A DNA stretch of 64,000 bases from Allomeiothermus silvanus DSM 9946 (GCF_000092125.1 NC_014212.1:1-64000), one strand, 5' to 3'. Numbered from the stretch's first letter, positions 12,420-20,973 are shown. Program-made: numbers and translations. The notes: a model not told the origin generated them from the sequence alone.

Positions 12420-13812
12420 GAGATACCATCAAGGGGTGTGGAAATACGCTGAGGGCGGTGTATCCTTCCTCCTGGCAAAAAAGTGAGGGCTTGAAGCCCG
12501 AGGGAGGAGGCACACCGCCATGGGGAAGCGTACCAAAGTGGCTGCTTCGCCGATAGGCGAACACCTTGAGGCCCGTTCGTCATCTCCCACCTGGGAGACG
12601 TTGCGGGATTGGCTGAGGGGGAAGATCCGGGAGTTGATGCAGGGGCTGCTGGAGGAGGAAGTGACGGAATTTCTGGGCCGTGCCCGGTATGAGAGGCGGG
12701 CGGCCGTCGATGCGTGCGGTTACCGCAACGGCTACGGCAAGCCGCGGAAGCTGACGACCTCCATGGGCACCATCGAGGTGCGGCGGCCCCGGGTCCGGGG
12801 GGTGGAGGAGCGGTTCGAGAGCCGGATTCTCCCCCTGTTCGCCCGGCGCACGAGGGAGGTCTCGGAGCTGTTGCCCGAGCTGTACCTGCACGGGCTGGCC
12901 GAGGGCGACTTCGACCTGGCCCTGCGGGGGCTGCTCGGAGAGGAGGCGGCGCTTTCGGCCCGGACGGTAGCCCGCCTGAAGGAGCGGTGGCAGGCGGAGT
13001 GGGAGGCCTGGCGCACGCAGCGGCTGGACGACCGGGCGGTGGTCTACCTGTGGGTGGACGGGGTGTACGTGAAGGCGGGCTTGGAGCGCGAGCGGGCGGC
13101 GCTCTTGGTGGCCATCGCCGCCTTGTCGGATGGCCGCAAGGTGGTGGTGGCGGTCGTACCCGGGTACCGGGAGTCGGTGGAGAGCTGGTCGGAAGTGCTG
13201 CGGGACCTGCGGGAGCGGGGGATGAACGCGCCGCGGCTGGTGATCGGGGACGGGCACCTGGGGATCTGGGGGGCACTGCGCAACGTGTGGCCGGAGGCCG
13301 ACGAGCAGCGGTGCTGGAACCACAAGGTGCTCAATGTGCTGGAGCAGTTGCCGCGCCACCAGCAGGCCGTGGCCAAGCCCATGCTGGGGGCCATCGCCTA
13401 CGCGCCGACCCGGGCGGAGGCGGAACGGAAGGGCAAGGAGTTCGAGGCCTGGTGTCACCGGCACGGCTACGGCAAGGCGGCGCAGACGCTGGGGCGGGAC
13501 TGGGAGCGGATGGTGACCTTCTACCGGTACCCCAAGGAGCACTGGCGCCACCTGCGGACCACGAACGTGATCGAATCGCCCTTCGCCGCACTGCGGCTGC
13601 GGACGGATGCGGCCAAGCGGTTCAAGAAGGTGGAACGGGCCACGGCAGTGATCTGGAAGATGCTGATGGTGGCCCAAAAGAGGTTCCGGCGGTTGAATGC
13701 CCCGGAGTTGCTGGCCAAGGTCCACGCCGGGGTGCGCTACGAGGACGGCATCGAGGTCACCCAGGAGGAGGTCGCTGCCTGAGCAGGTTTACACACCTAT
13801 TGACGGAACCTC
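12420..13812. mobile_element. IS256-family insertion sequence
   Basis: A 1393-bp element with imperfect terminal repeats of roughly 26-30 bp, beginning GAGATACCATCAAGGGGTGT on the left and, read inward, GAGGTTCCGTCAATAGGTGT on the right. A perfect 9-bp target duplication GTGCGCGGA lies at 12411-12419 and 13813-13821. Repeats starting with GA and an 8-9 bp duplication are usual for IS256. Its GC content is visibly higher than that of the interrupted gene. Confidence 0.93.
12520..13782 (+). CDS. IS256-family (Mutator-type) transposase
   Basis: A full-length 420 aa transposase. Mutator-family features include the N-terminal zinc-knuckle-like region (ACGYRNGYGKPRKL), the first catalytic Asp in YLWVDGVYVKAG, the second in LVIGDGHLGIWGAL with the CWNHK segment typical of the family, and the C-terminal region around HLRTTNVIESPFAALRLRT. 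A GGAGG sequence precedes the ATG. Other long frames in this stretch are shadows produced by extreme GC at the third codon position. Confidence 0.95.
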   Translation: MGKRTKVAASPIGEHLEARSSSPTWETLRDWLRGKIRELMQGLLEEEVTEFLGRARYERRAAVDACGYRNGYGKPRKLTTSMGTIEVRRPRVRGVEERFESRILPLFARRTREVSELLPELYLHGLAEGDFDLALRGLLGEEAALSARTVARLKERWQAEWEAWRTQRLDDRAVVYLWVDGVYVKAGLERERAALLVAIAALSDGRKVVVAVVPGYRESVESWSEVLRDLRERGMNAPRLVIGDGHLGIWGALRNVWPEADEQRCWNHKVLNVLEQLPRHQQAVAKPMLGAIAYAPTRAEAERKGKEFEAWCHRHGYGKAAQTLGRDWERMVTFYRYPKEHWRHLRTTNVIESPFAALRLRTDAAKRFKKVERATAVIWKMLMVAQKRFRRLNAPELLAKVHAGVRYEDGIEVTQEEVAA

Positions 13813-14074
13813 GTGCGCGGACAAGCCTACGGTGTGGATGGGGACTGGCACTACTACCAGTTTGGCGGATTCGGGGCCCAGGTGGGAGTATCGGTAGAGC
13901 CGGTGGGCAGCGGGCCGATCGGTCTGACCGGAAACCTCGAGGGCAAGTTCACCATCGCCTCGAGCAAGTTCACCATCGCCGAGGGCTACGCCCAGGGTTT
14001 TTTCATGACCTTGCACGGAGTTTTTGGGTTAGGTCTACGTACTCCATAACATAAGCCGGATCAGTGAACCGGCC

Positions 14075-14536
14075 TTATTCCTGCATCCGCAGTTGACGGA
14101 GCGCCTCAAACAGCCCTATCCCCACCGATACTGCGAGGTTCAACGAGCGCACCTTCCCCGGCATGGGGATGGTCACGCTCGGAAATTGCTCGAGCACCTC
14201 TTTCGGCAGCCCCCGGGTCTCGGGGCCAAAAAGCAGGTAGTCGCCGGGTTGGTAAGGCACTCGGGTATAGTCCTGGGTGGCTTTGCTGCTGAAAGCCCAG
14301 ACCCTAGACTGCCTTGCTCCGGCTAGGGCTTTTTCTACAAAGGCTTCCCACGAGTCATGCAGCACGTAATGAAGGTGGTCCCAGTAGTCGAGCCCAGCTC
14401 GTTTGAGCTTGGGGTCCCCCCAGCGAAAACCCAAGGGCCGGATCAGGTGCAGCTCGGCAGCCGCTGCTGCACAGGTACGGGCTATGTTGCCCGCGTTCTG
14501 GGGGATTTCAGGTTGGTACAGCACTACCTTGAGCAC
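14075..14536 (-). CDS. trmL: tRNA (cytidine(34)-2'-O)-methyltransferase TrmL
   Basis: A SPOUT-class methyltransferase of 153 aa that methylates the wobble ribose of certain tRNAs using S-adenosylmethionine. Family signatures are the N-terminal YQPEIPQNAGNIARTCAA, the mid-protein LLFGPETRGLP, and the C-terminal trefoil-knot segment IPMPGKVRSLNLAVSVGIGL. Length equals that of other TrmL proteins. It is convergent with the disrupted gene before it and stands alone. Confidence 0.95.
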   Translation of the reverse strand: MLKVVLYQPEIPQNAGNIARTCAAAAAELHLIRPLGFRWGDPKLKRAGLDYWDHLHYVLHDSWEAFVEKALAGARQSRVWAFSSKATQDYTRVPYQPGDYLLFGPETRGLPKEVLEQFPSVTIPMPGKVRSLNLAVSVGIGLFEALRQLRMQE

Positions 14537-14732
14537 CGCGTTAGGATGCTACCCCAAAGCCTACATAAATGGAACCGACGGAGAGGGTGTAGGGGGCTAG
14601 TACCAGATATATAGCCATCTTCAGAAGACATTATCCTCAAGAAAAGGTGGCATAGGCTCATACAGAACCAGTAACCACCTCTAGTCTGAGGCCTTGCTAA
14701 ACTTTTTTATAGGGCGGTTTACCCCTAGAAAA

Positions 14733-15083
14733 CTACAAGACCGGGGTGACGGCGGCAGTGTCCTCCTCGCCGGTGCGGATCCGGTAGACCTTTTCCACCG
14801 GCAGGACAAAGATTTTACCGTCTCCCACTTCGCCGGTGCGGGCGGCTGACATGATTGCCCGCACCGTAGGCCCTACGAAGGAATCCGATACGCCAATCTC
14901 CAGGCGAACCTTCTCGTGCAGTTCCATCTTTACCGTGGTGCCCCGGTAGGTTTGCACCTCGTCGGTCTCCCCCCCGTGACCCTGCACGCGGCTGATGGAA
15001 AGCCCCCGCACCTCGGCCTTGAAAAGAGCCTCGAGCACCTCGTTGATCTTCTCCGGACGGACAATCGCGACCACCAGTTTCAT
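14733..15083 (-). CDS. glnK: Nitrogen regulatory protein P-II (GlnK)
   Basis: A trimeric P-II signal protein that senses 2-oxoglutarate and ATP/ADP and gates the ammonium channel encoded just upstream. The 116 aa protein has the start KLVVAIVRPEKINEVLEAL, the T-loop, and the C-terminal signature TGEVGDGKIFVLPVEKVYRIRTGE. Counting without gaps against E. coli GlnK, Tyr46 is conserved but position 51, the uridylylated Tyr in enterics, is Val, so control by uridylylation is unlikely. The gene follows amtB by 15 bp in the widespread operon, here in the order amtB-glnK. Confidence 0.97.
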   Translation of the reverse strand: MKLVVAIVRPEKINEVLEALFKAEVRGLSISRVQGHGGETDEVQTYRGTTVKMELHEKVRLEIGVSDSFVGPTVRAIMSAARTGEVGDGKIFVLPVEKVYRIRTGEEDTAAVTPVL

Positions 15084-15098
15084 GGCTTCTCCTAAGGG

Positions 15099-16466
15099 TC
15101 AATTCCCAGCTTGGGGCTTGGGTTTCAGAACAGCCTGTGGGAGTTCGGCCACCAAAATCGCTCCTTCTCCGCTGGAGTAGGCCTCTTCTCCGTGCTGGGT
15201 CACGTCCATGCCAGTGGCCTCTTCTTTGGAAGTGGCCCTGAGCGGGGTAATCAGGCTCACTAGCTTGAGCAGCAAGAAAGTACCCAGGCCGCTCACCAGT
15301 ACGGCGGTTCCGGCGGCCAGGGCCTGCACCAGTACCTGGTTGAAATTGCCCGCTACCAGCCCATCGAATACACCGTTTACCGATTTTTGCGCGAAGACCC
15401 CAGTTAGGATGGCCCCGGTGATCCCCCCCACCCCGTGCCCGGCGAACACGTCCAGCGAATCGTCGAGCTTGCTGCGGGCCCGCCACAACAGCACGAAGTA
15501 GCTAGGAAAGGCTGCGATGGCCCCTAGCATGATGGCGAAACCTGGCGAGATGAAACCCGCTGCCGGAGTGATGGCAACCAGGCCGATTACGATGCCGGTC
15601 GCCGCCCCTACCGCAGTGACCTTGCCGGTGCGGGTCAGGTCCAGCAGTGCCCACACCACCAGCGTGGCCATTGGGGCCAACATGGTGTTGACGAAGGCCA
15701 GGCTTCCGATGCCGTTGGCGGCCAAGGCGCTCCCGCCGTTGAAACCGAACCAGCCGAACCACAGCAGGGCCGCACCCAAGAGGGCGAAGGGGACATTATG
15801 CGGCAATAGGGCCTGCCGACCAAAGTCTTTACGCGGGCCGAGCACCAACGCGGCGACCAGAGCTGCCACCCCCGCGTTGATGTGCACCACCGTGCCTCCG
15901 GCGAAGTCCCAGGCCCCCAACTGGGCCAAAAAGCCCCCACCCCAGACCATCTTGGCCATCACCGCGTAGACCGTAAAGCTCCAAACGGTGATGAAAAGTA
16001 AATAAGCCGGGAAGCGCATACGGTCGATGACCGCTCCCGAGATAAGCGCTGCGGTGATGATGCAGAAGGTCATTTGGAAGGCCATGTAGAGCAGGTGGGG
16101 GATGGTCAGGATGCTATCCACTACTGAGCCCTTGTTCTCGAGCCCTACGTTATGCAAAAGGGCCAGCGATAAGTCGCCAATAAACTTGCTTCCCCCCGGT
16201 GATAAAGCCAGCGAGTAGCCGATCAGGGCCCAGGCGATGCCCACGAAGCCCAAAGCAGCAAAGCTCATCATCATGGTGTTGAGGGCGCTTTTGGCCCGCA
16301 CCAACCCTCCATAGAAGAAAGCCAGCCCCGGGGTCATCAACAACACCAGTGCGGTGGATATCAGCATCCAGGCGGTGTCTGCGCCCGATAGCTGGGGCGC
16401 CTCGGCGGCGAACGCCAACGAGCCTAGCGTGAGGGCTGCGAGTAGAGCCTTACTCCGAATAGCCAT
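15099..16466 (-). CDS. amtB: Ammonium transporter AmtB
   Basis: A trimeric inner-membrane ammonium channel, 455 aa, with a cleavable signal peptide (SKALLAALTLGSLAFAAEAP) and about eleven membrane segments. Family motifs include MTPGLAFFYGGLVRAK, DFAGGTVVHINAGVAALVAA with the first pore histidine, and DVFAGHGVGGITGAILTG containing the second pore-histidine region. An AGGAGGGG sequence precedes the ATG. It is cotranscribed with glnK and has its own consensus promoter upstream. Confidence 0.97.
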   Translation of the reverse strand: MAIRSKALLAALTLGSLAFAAEAPQLSGADTAWMLISTALVLLMTPGLAFFYGGLVRAKSALNTMMMSFAALGFVGIAWALIGYSLALSPGGSKFIGDLSLALLHNVGLENKGSVVDSILTIPHLLYMAFQMTFCIITAALISGAVIDRMRFPAYLLFITVWSFTVYAVMAKMVWGGGFLAQLGAWDFAGGTVVHINAGVAALVAALVLGPRKDFGRQALLPHNVPFALLGAALLWFGWFGFNGGSALAANGIGSLAFVNTMLAPMATLVVWALLDLTRTGKVTAVGAATGIVIGLVAITPAAGFISPGFAIMLGAIAAFPSYFVLLWRARSKLDDSLDVFAGHGVGGITGAILTGVFAQKSVNGVFDGLVAGNFNQVLVQALAAGTAVLVSGLGTFLLLKLVSLITPLRATSKEEATGMDVTQHGEEAYSSGEGAILVAELPQAVLKPKPQAGN

Positions 16467-16486
16467 CTGATCCCCTCCTGGGCCTG

Positions 16487-16515
16487 AGCGTACAAAAAGG
16501 TTTGCATATTGTCAA
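16487..16515 (-). promoter_or_regulatory. amtB-glnK promoter
   Basis: On the minus strand TTGACA (16510-16515) and TACGCT (16487-16492) are separated by exactly 17 bp, ending about 20 nt before the amtB start. It is a strong housekeeping-type promoter. No clear GlnR-, NtcA- or NtrC-type site was recognised. The remaining 16516-16684 region is AT-rich and holds the divergent hrcA upstream region, including a short CCCCC/GGGGG dyad at about 16656-16669. Confidence 0.75.
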
Positions 16516-16684
16516 CATAACTGTGAACGTTTATCCAAATATTGCCTAACGAAAAGCCCAGATTCCTTATGTACTGACAAAGTGTTACTGCAAATTTGGA
16601 ATCTTGAAACAAATTTTTTGAACGTCTCGTTAAACGTAACGGTCTATACCCTATACCCCCGTGGGGGTTCTAGACTAAAAGGAG

Positions 16685-17599
16685 ATGACCTCGAGGCAGC
16701 GCCAACTGCTCTACTTGCTGGTGGAGACCTACATTCACACCCAGACCCCGGTACCTTCGGGGTTGATGGCTGAGCGGATGGGGCTTTCCCCCGCAATGGC
16801 GCGGTATGAGTTGATCGAACTCGAGCAAGCTGGGCTCGTCACCAAGCCGCACGCTTCTGCGGGGCGGATTCCCACCCGACAGGGGTTTCAGACCTATGCC
16901 CTTTCGCTCTTGCCCCCCAACCCCCTACCTCAGGCCACGCAGGACCAGTTGGCGCAGGTCATCGAAGGAGCTGGAGCCCGGCGCGAGGTGCTGCTGGTAC
17001 AGGTGGCGGCCCGACTGGCCCGCTACCCGGCGGTGCTAAGGATCAAACCCCGCCGCACCCCCCGGTTGCTCCAGGTTCACCTATCGCTCCTGGGGGCCGG
17101 GCAGGTGTTGGCGGTGGCGGTGCTGGAGGGGGGCCGGGTGCGCGAAGCCCGCTTGGAGGTTTCGTTCTCGCCCAGCGAAGCCCAACTGGCCGAGGCCGAA
17201 GGGCTCCTCAAAGGGCGCTTTGCCGCCGAGGCCCTTCCCACCCCCCCTAATCCGGCCTTGCGCGACTTATTTGCGGCCTTGAGTCGGGCGTTTGCCCGAG
17301 GCGGCCTGGAGGAGTACCGCGAGGGGATGGGCCTGATCTTGAGCGAGCCTGAGGCCCAGAACCCGGCTTTCGTGCGGCAGGCTATCGAACTCTTCGAGGC
17401 TCCCAAAGACGACCCCCTCACCCCGCCTGGGGGTGTGAACCTGCGGGTAGGAGAGGGTGGGGGATTCTCGTTAGTGCAGGTGGGGATCGGGATGGGCGAG
17501 GTGGTGGGCGAGCTGACCCTGCTCGGCCCGGTGCGGATGCGCTATGGGGAGGCCCTCTCGGTGGCGCACACCCTAGGGCGGGCGTACATGCGGGGTTAA
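16685..17599 (+). CDS. hrcA: Heat-inducible transcription repressor HrcA
   Basis: HrcA represses chaperone operons by binding CIRCE elements. The N-terminal winged helix matches the family: RQRQLLYLLVETYIHTQTPV, GLSPAMARYELIELEQAGLV, then the hallmark ASAGRIPTRQGFQTY. The C-terminal half contains the GAF-like HrcA domain, ending LGPVRMRYGEALSVAHTLG. At 304 aa it is somewhat shorter than the usual 340. AAAGGAG lies directly upstream of the ATG. No CIRCE sequence (TTAGCACTC dyad) was seen in this window and no dnaK or groE gene is adjacent, so the targets lie elsewhere. Confidence 0.9.
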   Translation: MTSRQRQLLYLLVETYIHTQTPVPSGLMAERMGLSPAMARYELIELEQAGLVTKPHASAGRIPTRQGFQTYALSLLPPNPLPQATQDQLAQVIEGAGARREVLLVQVAARLARYPAVLRIKPRRTPRLLQVHLSLLGAGQVLAVAVLEGGRVREARLEVSFSPSEAQLAEAEGLLKGRFAAEALPTPPNPALRDLFAALSRAFARGGLEEYREGMGLILSEPEAQNPAFVRQAIELFEAPKDDPLTPPGGVNLRVGEGGGFSLVQVGIGMGEVVGELTLLGPVRMRYGEALSVAHTLGRAYMRG

Positions 17600-17654
17600 G
17601 CCCGCTTGACGCAAGGGAAGAATCACAGCCGGGTCCTTCCGCACGGCCCGCGTT

Positions 17655-18653
17655 CTATGCTTCGCGCCGAACCAAGCTCTCCAGCAGCCTCAGCATGGTT
17701 TGGGCAGCTTCCTGATCAGGAAGTTCGGCCAGCACCGGGCGAAGGGCCTCGAGCCCCGCTGCGAGCCGCCGCTCGGCCTCGGCTTGGGCGTAGGCCACCG
17801 CTCCGCTTTCCCGCAAACGCTGATGCAGCCAAGCCACCTCCTCGGGATGTTTGGCCTCGCGGGGGGTACGCAGCAATGTCTCGGCTCGGATGCGCTCCGG
17901 CTCGCTGGCCTGAGATAGCCAGCGCAGCAAGATCAGGGTGCGCTTGCCTTCCCAGAGGTCTCCGGCGATCTCTTTGCCGTATTTGACGGGGTCGCCCTCG
18001 AGGTTGAGCACGTCATCTACGATTTGGAAACCGATCCCCAGGTTCAACCCGGCCTCGATATAGGTAGCGGGGGGCTCCACCCCGGCGCTGAGGGCCCCCA
18101 GCCGTAGGGGGGCCACGGCCGTGTAGTAGGCGGCTTTTTGGGCGCACATCAGCAAGTAGTCTTGCTCGGTGAGATCGAAGCGGTGGGTCTGCATCCAGCT
18201 CATCTCCAGGTGCTGCCCCTGGGCGGTGAGGTCCACCACCCGTACGAACTCGTCGAGTACCAAGTAAGAGGCCCGGGCCTCGATCAGCATGGCCCACATC
18301 CGGGCATGGAGGGCATCCCCCGCGTTGAGGGCTAGCGGCATCCCGTAGAGGCGATGCAGGGCGGGTCGGCCCCGGCGTTCCTCGGAAGCGTCCTCGATAT
18401 CGTCATGGATCAAGGCCCAGTTCTGAAATAGCTCGAGTGCGGCGGCCACCGGCAAAAGCTGCTCGAGCCGGGCCCCATGAGCCAATCCGGCATATACCAG
18501 GAGCATTCCCCGCAGCATCTTGCCACCACGCTCGGGGTAATCGCGCAACATCCGGGCGTACTCAGCCAGCTCGGCCCTCACGGCTTGGTCAGGGTGGGGC
18601 AGGGCCTCGAGCATCCGGGCCTGGATTTGGGCGCGGAGGTCAATGGGGTTCAC
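17655..18653 (-). CDS. Polyprenyl (geranylgeranyl) diphosphate synthase family protein
   Basis: An all-trans prenyl diphosphate synthase that condenses isopentenyl diphosphate with an allylic primer. The 332 aa protein shows GGKMLRGMLL, the first Asp-rich motif ALIHDDIEDASEERRGRP, and the second motif GIGFQIVDDVLNLEGDPVKYGKE, where the usual final Asp of DDxxD is Asn. Product length cannot be read with certainty; a C20 product for carotenoids or C40-C45 for menaquinone are both possible. Dxs at 22.1 kb supplies precursors. It is divergent from pspA with an inverted repeat in between. Confidence 0.9.
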   Translation of the reverse strand: MNPIDLRAQIQARMLEALPHPDQAVRAELAEYARMLRDYPERGGKMLRGMLLVYAGLAHGARLEQLLPVAAALELFQNWALIHDDIEDASEERRGRPALHRLYGMPLALNAGDALHARMWAMLIEARASYLVLDEFVRVVDLTAQGQHLEMSWMQTHRFDLTEQDYLLMCAQKAAYYTAVAPLRLGALSAGVEPPATYIEAGLNLGIGFQIVDDVLNLEGDPVKYGKEIAGDLWEGKRTLILLRWLSQASEPERIRAETLLRTPREAKHPEEVAWLHQRLRESGAVAYAQAEAERRLAAGLEALRPVLAELPDQEAAQTMLRLLESLVRREA

Positions 18654-18737
18654 TCGTCCATGCTACAGGGCTAGGGCCCAGAACCTACAGCTGCCCCTAT
18701 CTGCTCACGGCGGCCCACATTTACCGCGGTGCTTTAC

Positions 18738-18766
18738 ATAATATGCGCTTACCTATAGCATATTAT
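18738..18766. promoter_or_regulatory. Operator-like inverted repeat
   Basis: ATAATATGC (18738-18746) and GCATATTAT (18758-18766) are perfect 9-bp inverted repeats with an 11-bp spacer, so centres are 20 bp apart (two helical turns). It lies in the 214-bp divergent region between the prenyl synthase and pspA genes. The geometry suits a dimeric regulator bound on one DNA face. The regulator is unknown. Confidence 0.5.
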
Positions 18767-18867
18767 TTGCACTGGCGATCGGGCCGGGGCTAAGGGTGAG
18801 CATAGCCACTGAGCCTTTTTTGTCCTGAGGTTCTAGCGGTATACTGAACACCCGTAGGAGGGAACAA

Positions 18868-19530
18868 ATGGGAATTCTTGATCGCCTTTCCCGGCTCATT
18901 CGCGCCAACATCAATGATCTAATCCGGCGGGCCGAAGACCCCGAGAAGATCATCGAACAAGCGCTGGAGGATATGCGTTCGGCCCTGCGCGATGCCCGGG
19001 TAGAGGTTGCCGAGGCGATGGCCGAGCTGAAGAAGCTCGAGCGCGACCAACAGAATTACAGCGAACAGATTGCCGCTTGGGAGAACAAAGCCGCTGAGGC
19101 CCTCCGCGCCGGTAAGGAAGACTTGGCCCGCGAGGCCCTACGCCGTAAGGCCCAAGCCCAGACACTCTCTGATGGCTTCCTCCAACAGATCGCCCAGCAG
19201 CGCAGCGTTGTGGATCAACTGATGACCCAACTCAAAGCGCTGGAGGCCAAGATTCAGGAGGCTGAGAGCAAGAAGGCCCTGCTAATAGCCCGTAAGAAAG
19301 GCGTGGAAGCAGCCGAGGCCGTGCGCCGCATGGATTCCAAAGTGGATACCCACGCCGCCGTGCAGGCCTTCGAGGAGATGGAAGACCGTATTCAGGCCAT
19401 GGAAGACAAGCACGCGGCCTTCAGCGAGATGGATAAAAGCGACATCGACAAGCAGCTCGAGGATCTGGGCTCCGACAAAGCCGTGGACGAAGACCTGGCG
19501 CGTCTCAAGAAGCAGCTCGGAATGAGCTAA
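18868..19530 (+). CDS. pspA: PspA/IM30 family membrane-stress protein
   Basis: PspA-family (ESCRT-III-like) proteins assemble on the cytoplasmic membrane and protect its integrity under stress. The 220 aa product has the amphipathic N-terminus MGILDRLSRLIRANINDLI and continuous alpha-helical coiled coil (residues about 25-180), with the family segment RRAEDPEKIIEQALEDMRSAL. A -10 TATACT at 18840-18845 and AGGAGG (18856-18861) precede the ATG. A small single-pass membrane protein follows 77 bp downstream and may act with it. No PspF or PspBC homologue is present. Confidence 0.95.
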   Translation: MGILDRLSRLIRANINDLIRRAEDPEKIIEQALEDMRSALRDARVEVAEAMAELKKLERDQQNYSEQIAAWENKAAEALRAGKEDLAREALRRKAQAQTLSDGFLQQIAQQRSVVDQLMTQLKALEAKIQEAESKKALLIARKKGVEAAEAVRRMDSKVDTHAAVQAFEEMEDRIQAMEDKHAAFSEMDKSDIDKQLEDLGSDKAVDEDLARLKKQLGMS

Positions 19531-19607
19531 CCGCAGAAGCCACAGATGAAGAAAAATCTCTGATTAGGTGCTGGAAGGGGAGTGGTCGACTTTCCCCTTC
19601 CCCTTTC

Positions 19608-20057
19608 ATGATCGCGCTTCTCGACGTTTTGATCCTCATTGCCATAGTAGCGGCAGTGTTATATTTCCTGCGGCCCGGTGTGCCCTCTGCGGAGGCTGAG
19701 CGGCTCAACAAGGTGCTGAACGAACTTCAGCGGCAGCGGCGGATGTTCAAGACGGCTCTGGCCAAACCCCTCGAGGAGGCCATCGCTTACGGCCTTGAGC
19801 TGCGTAAGCTCCTCCCGCGCATGGCAGAACTCGAGCGGCTGCTGCGCCAAGAGGGCCTCGAGCCAGCCACGATCCGGCGGCTCCAGGCTCATCGCGACGC
19901 GCTCGAGCAGACTTACCAGGAGGGGGTGCGCTTTCTCGAGAACTTTAGCGCTGAACTCGTGCTGTGGCAGGGCCCACAGATGCCGGGAGGCCTCAGCCAC
20001 CTGCAAGACTTGCGCACCGCCTTGCGCGAGACACTGAGCCAGAAGTCGCCGCAGTAA
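19608..20057 (+). CDS. Small single-pass membrane protein with coiled coil
   Basis: I do not recognise a family. The 149 aa protein has one N-terminal membrane segment (about residues 3-21, LLDVLILIAIVAAVLYFLR) followed by a charged, helical coiled-coil region rich in Leu, Glu, Arg and Gln to the end. It probably sits in the cytoplasmic membrane with the helical part in the cytoplasm. It directly follows pspA on the same strand, so a role in membrane maintenance is plausible, but nothing in the sequence proves it. No strong ribosome binding site is seen. Confidence 0.7.
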   Translation: MIALLDVLILIAIVAAVLYFLRPGVPSAEAERLNKVLNELQRQRRMFKTALAKPLEEAIAYGLELRKLLPRMAELERLLRQEGLEPATIRRLQAHRDALEQTYQEGVRFLENFSAELVLWQGPQMPGGLSHLQDLRTALRETLSQKSPQ

Positions 20058-20245
20058 TCCCCTCGATGCTCGTTCCAAAAATAACCCCTTCAGGCTCCGA
20101 TAACCGGAATAAGCGAAACGGTGAGCCACTGGCTAGGGTGGCCTCCGACGCAGCATCGAACCCGTTTGCTCCGGAAGAGATCTTGGGGTGGATTCGTGCG
20201 GGTTTCACCTGTTTCAGCCCGGGATACAGGTAAACTCAGAAAGCG

Positions 20246-20902
20246 ATGAGATCCTACTGGGCCGTATCCTTGTTGGTTGCCTTAGCTGCCTGTGCCCCCT
20301 CCGCCACTACGCCCTCCACCGTTCAGGCACGAATAGATACCCCGGTTAGCTTTTATCCAAGCGAGGTTGGGCTCGAGTGGACCTATCAGCCCCAAGGGGC
20401 CCGCAGCAACGAACCCCCGTACAAGCTCAGCGCGCTGGGAACGGGCAGTTTCGCAGGCGAGGCGGCCTTGCGCTTCCGTTTTAGTGGCCGGGGCCAGGAC
20501 CGGATCTACTACCGGCGAATCGGACCGGATGGGGTGCAGCTTTTAGGTTTTGAAGAGAACATTACCCAAACCCGGGTGCGTTTCAATCCGCCCATGCAGG
20601 AATACCCCCCGCAAGGCAACCTGAAGGTTGGGGCCACCTGGGGCGGGAAGACCAGCTTTGTGACCACCCTCACCGTGCAAAACAACGCTCGGATCGCTGA
20701 GGATAGCCTCGAGTACAGCTACACCGTGGCTGGAGAGAGTGAATTCAGCACCGCGGCCGGGAAGTTCAAAGGCTATCGCATCAACCTCGACCTCAAGGAT
20801 AGCGCAGGCCAGGTGGAACGCTATGAGATCTGGTTCGTGCCCAACGTAGGCGAAGTCCGCACCCGCGAGGGATTGCTGCTAGTGGAACGCAATTTCAAGT
20901 AG
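20246..20902 (+). CDS. Putative lipoprotein of unknown function
   Basis: A 218 aa exported protein with a lipoprotein signal peptide: MRSYWAVSLLVALAAC, lipobox LAAC with Cys16 as the lipidated residue. The mature part is predicted to be mostly beta strand (WTYQPQG, LRFRFSG, YSYTVAGESEFSTAAGKF, YEIWFVPNVGEVRTREG), a pattern seen in secreted proteins of Thermus and Deinococcus that share a G-x-V-R-T/x-E-G ending. No catalytic motif is visible. The 188 bp before it contain nothing recognisable, and the second IS701/IS4-like copy lies 71 bp downstream. Confidence 0.8.
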   Translation: MRSYWAVSLLVALAACAPSATTPSTVQARIDTPVSFYPSEVGLEWTYQPQGARSNEPPYKLSALGTGSFAGEAALRFRFSGRGQDRIYYRRIGPDGVQLLGFEENITQTRVRFNPPMQEYPPQGNLKVGATWGGKTSFVTTLTVQNNARIAEDSLEYSYTVAGESEFSTAAGKFKGYRINLDLKDSAGQVERYEIWFVPNVGEVRTREGLLLVERNFK

Positions 20903-20973
20903 ATTCTAAGCCGAACCTTGCAAAGCGTTCTATGCACGACCGGAGTTGTTGGTGCTGAAACACTTTTACAGTT

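Larger units (their letters stand above)
11985..14049 (+). pseudogene. Envelope (probable beta-barrel) protein gene disrupted by an IS256-family element
   Basis: The 5' part (11985-12419) encodes a signal peptide (RRWIVLMGVLWGLAFAQ) and aromatic-rich alternating strands; the 3' part (13822-14049) encodes more of the same (DWHYYQFGGFGAQVGVSVEP) and ends FGLGLRTP. Removing the IS and one copy of the 9-bp target duplication joins codon 145 to the next codon in frame and gives an intact 220-residue protein. The composition suggests an outer-membrane beta-barrel of unknown role. The start is GTG 11985 or ATG 12006; no convincing ribosome binding site precedes either. As it stands the gene would make a truncated product. 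Confidence 0.85.

Noticed and set aside
12714-14054. A 446-codon open frame on the plus strand over the IS256 transposase
   Set aside because: It is a shadow of the transposase in another frame, caused by high third-position GC. Its product is low-complexity Gly, Ala and Arg with no family match.
16467-16684. CIRCE element beside hrcA
   Set aside because: No TTAGCACTC-N9-GAGTGCTAA-type dyad was found there or elsewhere in the window.
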